From JALYNX01 sp963724825 (GTDB lineage: Bacteria > Actinomycetota > Acidimicrobiia > Spongiisociales > ZC4RG35), in assembly GCA_963724825.1 (NCBI GenBank), contig CAVRWT010000005.1:1-64000 (forward strand): a DNA stretch of 64,000 nt, written 5' to 3'. Of this stretch, positions 26,046-33,961 are shown piece after piece. Positions within the stretch are counted from its first letter, which is position 1, and every line of letters begins with the position of its first letter. Made by a program: the position numbers and the translations under genes. The notes below the pieces were generated by a model. The model searched no databases and was not told where the DNA came from. It saw only the letters and a list, made by a program, of their open reading frames with translations.

Positions 26046-27732
26046 TCGCGCTGACCACCAACCGGGCAGCGTCATCCAGGATCTGACGCCGCTTGAGGTC
26101 CGCTTCCCGGTCAACCGGGACCACGAGAACATGACAGCCGCCGGCCTCGATTCGTTGCCCTAGCTCCGAGGCGAGCTCGCCAACCGAAGAAGTCGTAACG
26201 GCCATCAGCCCGTGGGCCGTTGCCAGGTTCTCCAGATTCCGCCCGTGAGGGGAGACAAACAACCGCTCGAACCCTGGGGCGTGGGTGGCCTGAGGGAGTA
26301 GGTCGAAGAGGCCGCCCCCGTCGTTGTCGAGCACCACGAAGACCACGTCGGGGAGCCGATCGGACACGAAGCCATTGCCATCGTGAAGGAACGACAGGTC
26401 GCCGGTCAGGACCACCGTCCGGAGCCCGGCTTGAGCCACTCCGAGCCCGGTGGACACGAGGCCGTCGATCCCTGACGCACCGCGGTTGGCCTGTATGGCG
26501 CCCTGGCGGACGGTGTGGGCATCGACGTCTCTGATCGGCATCGAGGACGCTGCCACCAGCGCCTCCCACCCGACATCGGAGAGAGCCCGGGCAACTGAAG
26601 GCCCGGTCGGCTGCTCGCCGGTTCCGATCGCCTCATCGAGGGCGGCGCGCATCGCGTGATCGGCCGATACCCAACCGGCGCTCCAACCCGGATCCGCCGA
26701 GACGGTCGACGCCAAGCCTTCCAGCGTGGCCACCGGATCGGCCTGCACCACAAAGGTCGCCTGCCTCCTCGGGTCAAGCCAGGCCCCCCATCGATCGATG
26801 CTGATCTGGGAAACGCCTGGAACGGACAGCGCCGAAAGGCGGTCGCTGGGACCGGTCCTCCCCACACTGATCAACATCTCCGGGCGCAACGACGCCGGCA
26901 AGCCGCTTACGAGCAGATGGTGGTAGGTGGTGATGGCCTCGAGACCGCGCAGCCCGGACATCGCCGTGGCCAGCACCGGCCACCCCATGCGTTTTGCGGC
27001 TGCAAGCAGGGCGGGAGGCTCATAGTCACCCTCTCCGGCAACGATCAGGCCCTTGGTATCCGGAGCTGTGTCAATGGCGACGGCACCGGGACGAGCAACA
27101 AGGTGCTCCTGCCAGGGAGCCGCTCCTGGCTTGCCGTCGATGGCGTAGGGGTAGATGTCGACCGGAGACCTTCCGTCATCTTCGACGGGCACGGTCGGCT
27201 CACGAAACGCGATGTTGAGGTGGACCGGGCCTGGCCGTGAGCCGTGGCCCATGGATCGGGCTACGGCCTGAGACACGGCACTTCGCCAGTACGAGTTGTC
27301 GTCGCTGCCCGAGACCGCAGGGCCGATGTTGGAGAACCAGCGAACTCTGTCACCGAAGAGCCCCACCTGGTCGATGGTCTGATTGGCGCCGACATGGAGC
27401 ATCTCCGGCGGGCGATCGGCAGAGATGACTATCAGCGGCACCATTGACTGGTCGGCCTCGACCACCGCGGGGAAATGGTTGGCTACCGCAGTTCCCGAAG
27501 TCGCCACCACCACGGTGGGGCGTCCCGTGGCACGGGCGTGGCCCAGCGCCCAGAAGGCCGCCGATCGCTCGTCGAGGACCACTCGGGTTGTGATCTCTGG
27601 ATGCTGATCGAAGGCGATGGCCAGAGCCGCCGACCGCGAGCCAGGCGAGATGACTGCCAGTGAGACCCCGTGCCTCGCCAACTCATCGGCCACCACCCGC
27701 GCGAGCGCGGTGCTGGGATTGGGCTGGGTCAT
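26038..27732 (-). CDS. menD: SEPHCHC synthase (menaquinone biosynthesis)
   Basis: 564 residues, a ThDP-dependent enzyme that joins isochorismate and 2-oxoglutarate. The N-terminal PYR domain shows VISPGSRSAALA and DERSAAFWALG; the C-terminal PP domain shows GDLSFLHDGNGF, the ThDP/Mg motif. Length is standard. The start overlaps the menC stop as ATGA, so menC and menD are coupled. Confidence 0.93.
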   Translation of the reverse strand: MTQPNPSTALARVVADELARHGVSLAVISPGSRSAALAIAFDQHPEITTRVVLDERSAAFWALGHARATGRPTVVVATSGTAVANHFPAVVEADQSMVPLIVISADRPPEMLHVGANQTIDQVGLFGDRVRWFSNIGPAVSGSDDNSYWRSAVSQAVARSMGHGSRPGPVHLNIAFREPTVPVEDDGRSPVDIYPYAIDGKPGAAPWQEHLVARPGAVAIDTAPDTKGLIVAGEGDYEPPALLAAAKRMGWPVLATAMSGLRGLEAITTYHHLLVSGLPASLRPEMLISVGRTGPSDRLSALSVPGVSQISIDRWGAWLDPRRQATFVVQADPVATLEGLASTVSADPGWSAGWVSADHAMRAALDEAIGTGEQPTGPSVARALSDVGWEALVAASSMPIRDVDAHTVRQGAIQANRGASGIDGLVSTGLGVAQAGLRTVVLTGDLSFLHDGNGFVSDRLPDVVFVVLDNDGGGLFDLLPQATHAPGFERLFVSPHGRNLENLATAHGLMAVTTSSVGELASELGQRIEAGGCHVLVVPVDREADLKRRQILDDAARLVVSAIS

Positions 27733-28688
27733 GTCAGCACCTCTGCTGCCGATCGGACCTTGCGCAACATCTCAGCGGCACGATCGCGCTCCGGGCGCCA
27801 TCTGGCAAGGAGCTCAGGGTCAGGCTCGGGCCTCCTGACCTCGAGCATCCCGTCCAGGGAGACCAACGGGTCGCGGGTCGGGTCGCCCTCGATCAGAGCG
27901 ACGGTCGCCAGACCGCAGGCATAGGGCAGTTCGGGCAGCAACGAAGCGACGAGAAGGCCGGCGTAAATCCCTATCGAAGTCTCCAAGGCAGAGGACACCA
28001 CAACTGGAACCCCGGCCCGAGCCGCAATGTCCAGGGCCCTGGTCACACCCCCGAGCGGCTGCACTTTGAGGACCACCAGATCGGCCGCCCCGGAGACCGC
28101 TACCTCGAGGGGATCGGGGCGAAGCCTGACCAGTTCGTCGGCCGCGAGAAGGACATCGGTTCGCTTCTTGAGCTCGATCATCTCCTCCAACGTCGCCACT
28201 GGCTGCTCGGCGTATTCGAGGCCGAACTTGGAGAAGGTGGCGAGACGCTCGGTGGCGGTGTCGAGATCCCAGCCGGCGTTGACATCGACCCGGATCTTGC
28301 CGTCGGGGCCCAGGGCATCTCTGACCGCTTCGAGCCGATCCTCGTCCTCGATCGGTGCCTGACCGGGCTCACCAACCTTCACTTTTGCAGTGGTCGCGCC
28401 GGATTCGAGAACCAGTCCCCTGGCAACGAGTGGCGCAACGGCAGGAACCGTGACATTCACGGGGATCGCGGCGCGGCCAGGCTCGGGCAAAGCGCTGCAG
28501 GCGGCTTCGAGCGCGGCCGCCAGCCATCGGGTAGTCACCTCGGGTGGATAGTCAGGGAACGGCGAAAACTCGCCCCATCCCGCCGGGCCCCTGATCAACA
28601 CCCCCTCACGGTGGTCGACCCGCCGGAAGCGGTGTCGCATCGGAATCCGGAACGGGTGAAGTTCCAGGGCATCGAGGAGCTCGTTCAC
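27729..28688 (-). CDS. menC: o-Succinylbenzoate synthase
   Basis: 319 residues of the enolase superfamily. The barrel residues visible are the Lys of TAKVKVGE, Asp in VDVNAGWD, Glu in YAEQPV, Asp in AADEL and Lys in VVLKVQPLGG. It dehydrates SHCHC to o-succinylbenzoate. The GTG at 28688 was chosen since it overlaps the cytochrome gene stop as GTGA and has GGAGCAGGGG just upstream. Confidence 0.9.
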   Translation of the reverse strand: MNELLDALELHPFRIPMRHRFRRVDHREGVLIRGPAGWGEFSPFPDYPPEVTTRWLAAALEAACSALPEPGRAAIPVNVTVPAVAPLVARGLVLESGATTAKVKVGEPGQAPIEDEDRLEAVRDALGPDGKIRVDVNAGWDLDTATERLATFSKFGLEYAEQPVATLEEMIELKKRTDVLLAADELVRLRPDPLEVAVSGAADLVVLKVQPLGGVTRALDIAARAGVPVVVSSALETSIGIYAGLLVASLLPELPYACGLATVALIEGDPTRDPLVSLDGMLEVRRPEPDPELLARWRPERDRAAEMLRKVRSAAEVLT

Positions 28689-28991
28689 TGCCCCTGCTCC
28701 TCGCGAATGAACGAGATCAGGCGCTCGACCTGATCGTCGGACAAGCGATGATTGGAATGAGGGCATCCGCCCGCGGCCGTCGGTGATGGTCACCCGAAGG
28801 AAGTCGTCGGGCTGGCTGGCGGCATCGGAGCCCGCAGCCAAGGACGGCCCGACCGCGCCCTGCATCGAGTCTCCGTGGCAATTCGCACAGAGTTGGAGGT
28901 AGATCTCCTCCCCGGATGCATCTTCGGGCGGCCGCCCCACACATGCGGAGACGGTGCCAAGGAGAAGCGCAGCCAGGAGGAGTCGGGTCAT
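28685..28991 (-). CDS. Class I c-type cytochrome lipoprotein (one frameshift)
   Basis: Corrected length 101 residues. A lipoprotein signal ends at Cys17 (VSAC). The haem motif CANCH is at 35-39 and the distal Met is in GRGRMPSF. The second frame supplies the C-terminal helix NHRLSDDQVERLISFIREEQ ending at 28685. One extra base near 28756 separates the frames; 307 bases equals 102 codons plus one. It is a short-range electron carrier outside the membrane. Its coupling by GTGA to menC is unusual and suggests co-expression with quinone synthesis. Confidence 0.8.
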
Positions 28992-29026
28992 CACCGGGAA
29001 TGCTATGGACCTGGAGGCGAGAAGTT

Positions 29027-30074
29027 TCAATCCTCGGACGGGCGCTTGGAGACCTCGGCGACGAGTTCACGCACCAGTTGGGAGCTTCGTCTCGGCACGA
29101 CGAGGACCGCCTCGGGGGTCTCCACGACCACGATGTCCTCGACTCCGGCGATAGCCACCAGGCGAGAGGTGGCATGAACGTAGGAACCGGTGACATCGAG
29201 GGCAGATACCTCGCCCACCAGGACATTGTCCGAGGCGTCATGGCCGGCGCTCTCCCACACTGCCTCCCAGGAGCCGACATCGCTCCACCCGACATCGATT
29301 GGCACCACAACCGCCCGATTGGTGTGCTCCATGACCGCGTGGTCGATCGAGATCGAGTCCACCTCGCCGAAGCCTGCCGTCAGATACACCTGGGACCCGG
29401 ATTGCGCGGGCAGGGCCCCGGTCACTCCGGTCAACAGGTCAGGCCGTATGGCGGCACACTCTTCGAGGATCGACCCGGCCGTGAAGACGAACATGCCCGA
29501 GTTCCACAGGTGCCGGCCACCAGCGACCAGGTCTTCCGCCAATTGGGGACTCGGCTTTTCGACAAACCCGAGCACCCGGAGCCCAGCCCCTACCGGATCA
29601 CCGACCTCGATGTAGCCATATCCGGTCTCGGGGCGGCCGGGGGCGATGCCGAACAGGACCAGATGGCCTTCTGCGCGCCAAGCTGACCGCCGTCTGCACC
29701 GCGGCCCGAAACCCACTGCCATCCTTGATGAGATGGTCGGCGGGAAGCACGACCAGAACGTCATCGGGAGCGGCGAGAAGAGCGGCGGCGATGATCGCCG
29801 GGGCCGTATTGCGGCCTTCGGGCTCGACCACCACGGATCCGATCGCGATGCCCGCGGCAGTCACCGCGCGATCGACTGCATCGACATGCATGGCCCCGGT
29901 GACGATGAAGGCGGGCGCCAAATCTGACAGGCCATCGAGACGGGTGAGCGTGGCCTCGAAGAGCGATCCGCCCAGGAGGTCGAGAAATTGCTTGGGATTG
30001 GACCGGGTGGACAATGGCCAAAGTCGGGTTCCTGCTCCCCCGGAGAGGATTACCGGTCGGACGGACGATGCCAC
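29027..30074 (-). CDS. manC: Mannose-1-phosphate guanylyltransferase (one frameshift)
   Basis: Corrected length 348 residues from the GTG at 30074. It makes GDP-mannose. The nucleotide-binding motif LSGGAGTRLWPLS with NPKQFLDL opens the protein; VLPADHLI and GFVEKPS follow; SIDHAVMEH closes the active site. An extra base near 29678-29681 separates AAVQTAVSLA from EGHLVLFGIAP. There is no C-terminal isomerase domain. GDP-mannose is the donor used by mannosylglycerate synthase at 47 kb and by many cell-envelope glycosyltransferases. Confidence 0.88.
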
Positions 30075-30142
30075 CCGGCGAGGGTACCTGCCCCGGGTCG
30101 CTGCTCGGGGCACTAGTTTGCCGCCACCATCAGAGAGGCAGC

Positions 30143-30595
30143 GTGACCGATTTCCTGTTGATCATCCACGTCCTGGCGGCGGCCACCTGGATCGGGGCCG
30201 GAGTGCTTTCAGGTTTCGCAGGGTCTCGAATGGCCAGCGAAGGAGAGTCGGCCGCCCTCGGCTGGGCAAAAGTCTCCCGCGACGCCAGTTTCAAGGTGTT
30301 CATCCCCGCTGCTCTCGTCGTGGCCCTGTCGGGGATCCTCATGGTGGTGCTCGACGACGCCTACGACTGGGGCGACGCCTTCGTGACCATCGGGTTGCTT
30401 GTCGTGGTGATCGGCGGCGTGATCGGTGGAGTCGTCCATCGGCCGGTCTCCGAGAAGCTCGTCGCCGCACTGGAGAGCGGCGATTACGCCGCTGCGGCCG
30501 CTCTCGGAAAGCGCGCCGCCATCTGGGGCGCCGTCACCATTGCCCTGTTGATCGTGGCGGTCTCGGCCATGGTCATGAAACTCGGCGCCGGATGA
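30143..30595 (+). CDS. DUF2269-like integral membrane protein
   Basis: 150 residues from the GTG at 30143 (GAGAGG 7 bases upstream). Four hydrophobic helices, the first carrying LLIIHVLAAATWIGAG with a conserved His, as in DUF2269/CopD-like predicted membrane proteins. The ATGA overlap with the ABC ATPase gene suggests a shared transcript. Function unknown. Confidence 0.7.
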   Translation: MTDFLLIIHVLAAATWIGAGVLSGFAGSRMASEGESAALGWAKVSRDASFKVFIPAALVVALSGILMVVLDDAYDWGDAFVTIGLLVVVIGGVIGGVVHRPVSEKLVAALESGDYAAAAALGKRAAIWGAVTIALLIVAVSAMVMKLGAG

Positions 30596-31497
30596 TCGCG
30601 ATCAAGGCCGAAGCCCTCACCAAGTCCTATGGCGACGTGATTGCCCTCGCCGGGGTGGACCTCGAGGTGGCTTCCGGTGAGGTGGTAGCCATCCTTGGCC
30701 CCAACGGGGCCGGAAAGACAACGACTGTCGAGATCCTCGAGGGCTATCGGCGCCCGGATTCGGGCAATGTCGAGGTGTTGGGAAGCAATCCGACCGATGC
30801 CGGTGCCGCGTTGAAGCAACGGATCGGCATCGTCCTCCAGGAGGCAGGCTTCGAGGACGAGCTGACGGTTCGAGAGTCCCTCGCCCATCTGTGGCGGGCA
30901 TACGACAACCCCCGTGAAGTCGACGACGTGATCCATACCGTGGGTCTCGAGGAGAAGGCTGACGAGCGCATCAAACGACTCTCGGGTGGGCAAAGGCGCC
31001 GCCTCGACCTCGCTCATGCCCTGATCGGCAATCCCGATCTCTTGTTCCTCGACGAGCCGACGACGGGATTCGACCCGGCAGCCAGACGCGATGCCTGGGC
31101 CCTGATCGAAGGCCTGGCGAAGTCCGGCACCACGGTCCTGCTCACCACCCACTATCTGGAGGAGGCGCAAGCTCTCGCCCAGAGAGTCGTGGTGATTTCG
31201 GGTGGTCGGGTCCTCGCGGAAGGCCCCCCGGAGAGCCTGGGGACCCGCTTGACAGCCGCCGCAATGGTTCGATTCCGCCTGCGGGACCCGGCCCTCGCCG
31301 GTGTCCTGGGAGTGACTGTCGGCGCCGACGGCGCCGTCACCGTGGAAGCCCCCGACCCTGTCTCCGAGCTACACCGACTGACCGGCCTCGCCATGGAAAA
31401 CGGAATCGAACTCGAAGGCCTCGAAGTGAGCAGACCCTCGCTCGAGGACGCCTACCTGGAGTTGATTGGACATCATGACCCTGTCACAGAGAGTTGA
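30592..31497 (+). CDS. ABC transporter ATP-binding protein (ABC-2 exporter type)
   Basis: 301 residues. Walker A is GPNGAGKTT, the signature is LSGGQRRRLDLAHAL, Walker B is LLFLDEPTTGFDP, and the H-loop His is in LLTTHYLEEA. A C-terminal 90-residue extension is typical of drug or lipid exporter ATPases (CcmA/DrrA-like). It works with the permease encoded at 31.9 kb; a flavin-type gene intervenes. Substrate unknown. Confidence 0.9.
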   Translation: MIAIKAEALTKSYGDVIALAGVDLEVASGEVVAILGPNGAGKTTTVEILEGYRRPDSGNVEVLGSNPTDAGAALKQRIGIVLQEAGFEDELTVRESLAHLWRAYDNPREVDDVIHTVGLEEKADERIKRLSGGQRRRLDLAHALIGNPDLLFLDEPTTGFDPAARRDAWALIEGLAKSGTTVLLTTHYLEEAQALAQRVVVISGGRVLAEGPPESLGTRLTAAAMVRFRLRDPALAGVLGVTVGADGAVTVEAPDPVSELHRLTGLAMENGIELEGLEVSRPSLEDAYLELIGHHDPVTES

Positions 31498-31882
31498 AGA
31501 GCGCCTCGCGTCGACCACGCTGATCTGGCTGACCACGGTCACCGAGGATCTGGTGCCCCAGCCTTCTCTGGTGTGGTTCTGGTGGGACGGCAACACGTTT
31601 CTCATCTATTCGCAGCCGGGAATGCCAAAACTCGCCAACATCGAGGTCCACCCCGAGGTCGCCTTGAACCTCGACGCCATGGCGCGCGGCGAGGAGGAAG
31701 TGACCGTCATCAACGGCACGGCGACGGTGGACGAAGGCACGCCGCCCGTTCTCGACCACCCGGAATACCGGGAGAAGTACCGCGGTCTGATCGAGGACGA
31801 CTTGGGCATGACGGTCGAGCGATTCAGCGAGGCCTACTCGGTGCCTATCCGAATCACACCTGGAAGGGTCAGGGCCTGGTGA
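31475..31882 (+). CDS. Pyridoxamine 5'-phosphate oxidase-like (split beta-barrel) protein
   Basis: 135 residues from the ATG at 31475, which lies inside the end of the ATPase gene (23-base overlap). The fold is a split barrel binding FMN or F420; TLIWLTTVTEDLVPQPSLVW and FLIYSQPGMPKLANI match the TIGR03667/Rv3369-type group. Members reduce or bind flavin/F420 substrates. It overlaps the permease gene by GTGA, so it is fully embedded in the exporter operon. Confidence 0.75.
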   Translation: MTLSQRVEERLASTTLIWLTTVTEDLVPQPSLVWFWWDGNTFLIYSQPGMPKLANIEVHPEVALNLDAMARGEEEVTVINGTATVDEGTPPVLDHPEYREKYRGLIEDDLGMTVERFSEAYSVPIRITPGRVRAW

Positions 31883-32680
31883 CCGACCGGCCATACGTGG
31901 CGACTGGTCAGATCGGAGACGGCCAACCAAAACCGCCTCTTCCTCCGCACCCCGATTGCAGCCTTCTTCACCCTCGTGTTTCCCCTGTTCTTCCTGGTCC
32001 TGATCAATCTGCTCAATTCCGGGGCGACGGTCGACTCGCTGGGGGGAATCCCGCTTGCCCAGTTCACGACACCAGGCATCGCAGTTTTCGGCATGGTCAC
32101 CGCCACCTTCACCAATCTCGCTATCAACACCGCCAACGCCCGCGATGTCGGGGTCTTGAAGCGGGTGTTGTCCACCCCGGTCCCGATGGCTGTCCACCTG
32201 GCGGGGAGACTCTGCTCGGCGGTGCTGATCGGGGTGGTGTCGGTGGTCATCATGCTCACGGTGGGTGTGCTCATGTTCGGAGTGGTGATCCCGTGGGAGG
32301 ACCTGCCCCTGATCATGTTCCTCATGATTCTGGGCGCGGCCACCTTCTCAGCACTCGGACTGGCGTTGGCGGCTCTGTCGCCAAATGCCCGCTCTGCTCC
32401 AGCCCTGGCCAACGCCTTCATCCTGCCGCTCGCGTTCATCTCGGGGATCTTCTTTCCGCTGGAGGGCGCACCGGACTGGCTGCAGACGGTGGCGAGCATC
32501 TTTCCCCTGGAGCCGTTCGCCAGCGCGGTGACCGAGATCTTCAACCCGACCCTGGATCCCGGATTTCCCTGGCAGGCGGTGCTGACGATGACGGCTTGGT
32601 TGATTGCCGGAGTCGTGTTGGCCGTGCGCAACTTCTCGTGGGAACCGCGCGTGGGCGGAGCGCTCCGACCCACCGATTGA
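31879..32680 (+). CDS. ABC-2 type permease (one frameshift near the start)
   Basis: Corrected length about 266 residues with six hydrophobic helices and the ABC-2 signature SGIFFPLEGAPDWLQ near the end. The GTG at 31879 overlaps the previous stop as GTGA; one extra base near 31901-31904 then moves into the frame that reads LVRSETANQNRLFLRTP and AAFFTLVFPLFFLVL, the normal N-terminal sequence for such permeases. Length 802 equals 267 codons plus one. Partner of the ATPase at 30.6 kb. Confidence 0.8.
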
Positions 32681-32681
32681 C

Positions 32682-33889
32682 TCAGTCAGACTCCGACTCG
32701 GAGAGGCCGATCGAGATGTAGCCGCATTCGCTGCAGATGTTGCGGTGGATGCCGATTCCACCCGGAGCCTCGACGAAGACGTGCTCGTGTGATCCCTTGT
32801 TGCGGACAAATGCAGCGCGGACCGCGCCAAAGATGCCCGACTTGTCCGCGGTCGGTGTTGAGGCGGCCAGAGCCGGCTCACGCGGGCCGGGTTCGGCGGG
32901 CACGGGCTTCGCGTCTGGCTCTGGCGGGGCTTCGAAGGCCCCAAGATCGACAACCAGGCGCTTGGGTGTCTCGTCCCGGTCGTCGTCGCTGGAGGTGTCC
33001 AACAGCTCCCGGACCAGCTCCGGCACCTCGGGGGCGGGCTCGGGCTCGATGAGAGCCGCCGGCTCCAACGAGGCATCGACCTCGGGCTCCGGCTCAGGCT
33101 CGGGCTCGAACATCTCGAAGGGCGCCGGGCTGGTATCGGGCTCGATACCTGGCGGTGCCGGCTCGACGGCAGGGAGCTCCGGCTCCAGTGCCACTGGCTC
33201 GGCTCGGGCTCGACCGGCTCGGGCCTGAAGATGTCGGTGGGGTCCACCTCGGGCACTACCGGGGGAGGAGGCTGCACCGGACGACGGGAGACCAGGCCCG
33301 GACCGGGGCGCATCGGAACCGACTCGATCACGGCGGGCGGCTCCGGCTCGACCGGTTCGGGGGCAACCTCGACCGGAGGCGCGATCGGCGCCGCAACCGG
33401 GGGTGGGGGCGGTGGAGGAGGTGGCGGTGGAGGAGGAGCCACGACCGGAGGTGCTGGGGCCGGAGCGGAGAGTGCTTCCTCCACGGGTAGCTCATAGTCA
33501 ACGGCCCCCAGATTCTCCAGGTTGGCCAGCATCGCCTGGCGGAGCTCCGGAACCCGGGAAGGACGCGTCCCGCGGCGGGAGCGGCCAACCGCAACCATTC
33601 TTCGGGGAAGGGTCATGCCCTTGTAGCGGGCCCACGCCTCGGCCATGTGATCGACGCCCTTGTAGGCGAAATCGACCGGCTCATCGGCGATGAATGTGAT
33701 CTCGTCTCCGTCCAGGGACACCGAGAAGGCGGCGGAGACCAGACGTGAAGCTTGCACGTCGAACAACGACCATCGACCCAGGGATTCCCCGTCTAGAAGC
33801 ACCTCCGCTTGGTCGTCTTCGACCACGAAGGTGGCGGGGACGCCGGGGTGGTCGACCTCCGGAACCCTTACCTCACCGGTGAATCTCAC
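32682..33889 (-). CDS. Pro/Glu-rich disordered protein with C-terminal zinc-ribbon-like tail (one frameshift)
   Basis: Corrected length about 402 residues. The N-terminal 140 residues form a folded, beta-rich domain (EVLLDGESLGRWSLFDVQ, DEITFIADEPVDFAYKG) of no family I recognise. A run of 13 prolines and about 190 residues of EP, PEP and VEP repeats follow. The last 35 residues hold EHVFVEAPGG and HRNICSECGYIS, with two Cys and nearby His that could bind zinc. A missing base near 33200 explains the two frames. I infer a scaffold or envelope-spanning protein; function unknown. Confidence 0.55.
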
Positions 33890-33961
33890 CGCATCACCGT
33901 TTCTTATTGTGCCCCAGCCGACACCCGTCCAAGAGTCACAATCCCATTGTGGCGTTAAATG

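Noticed and set aside
33398..33445. GGT/GGA-rich tract read as a microsatellite or CRISPR-like repeat
   Set aside because: It is the coding strand complement of the polyproline run, with varied third bases.
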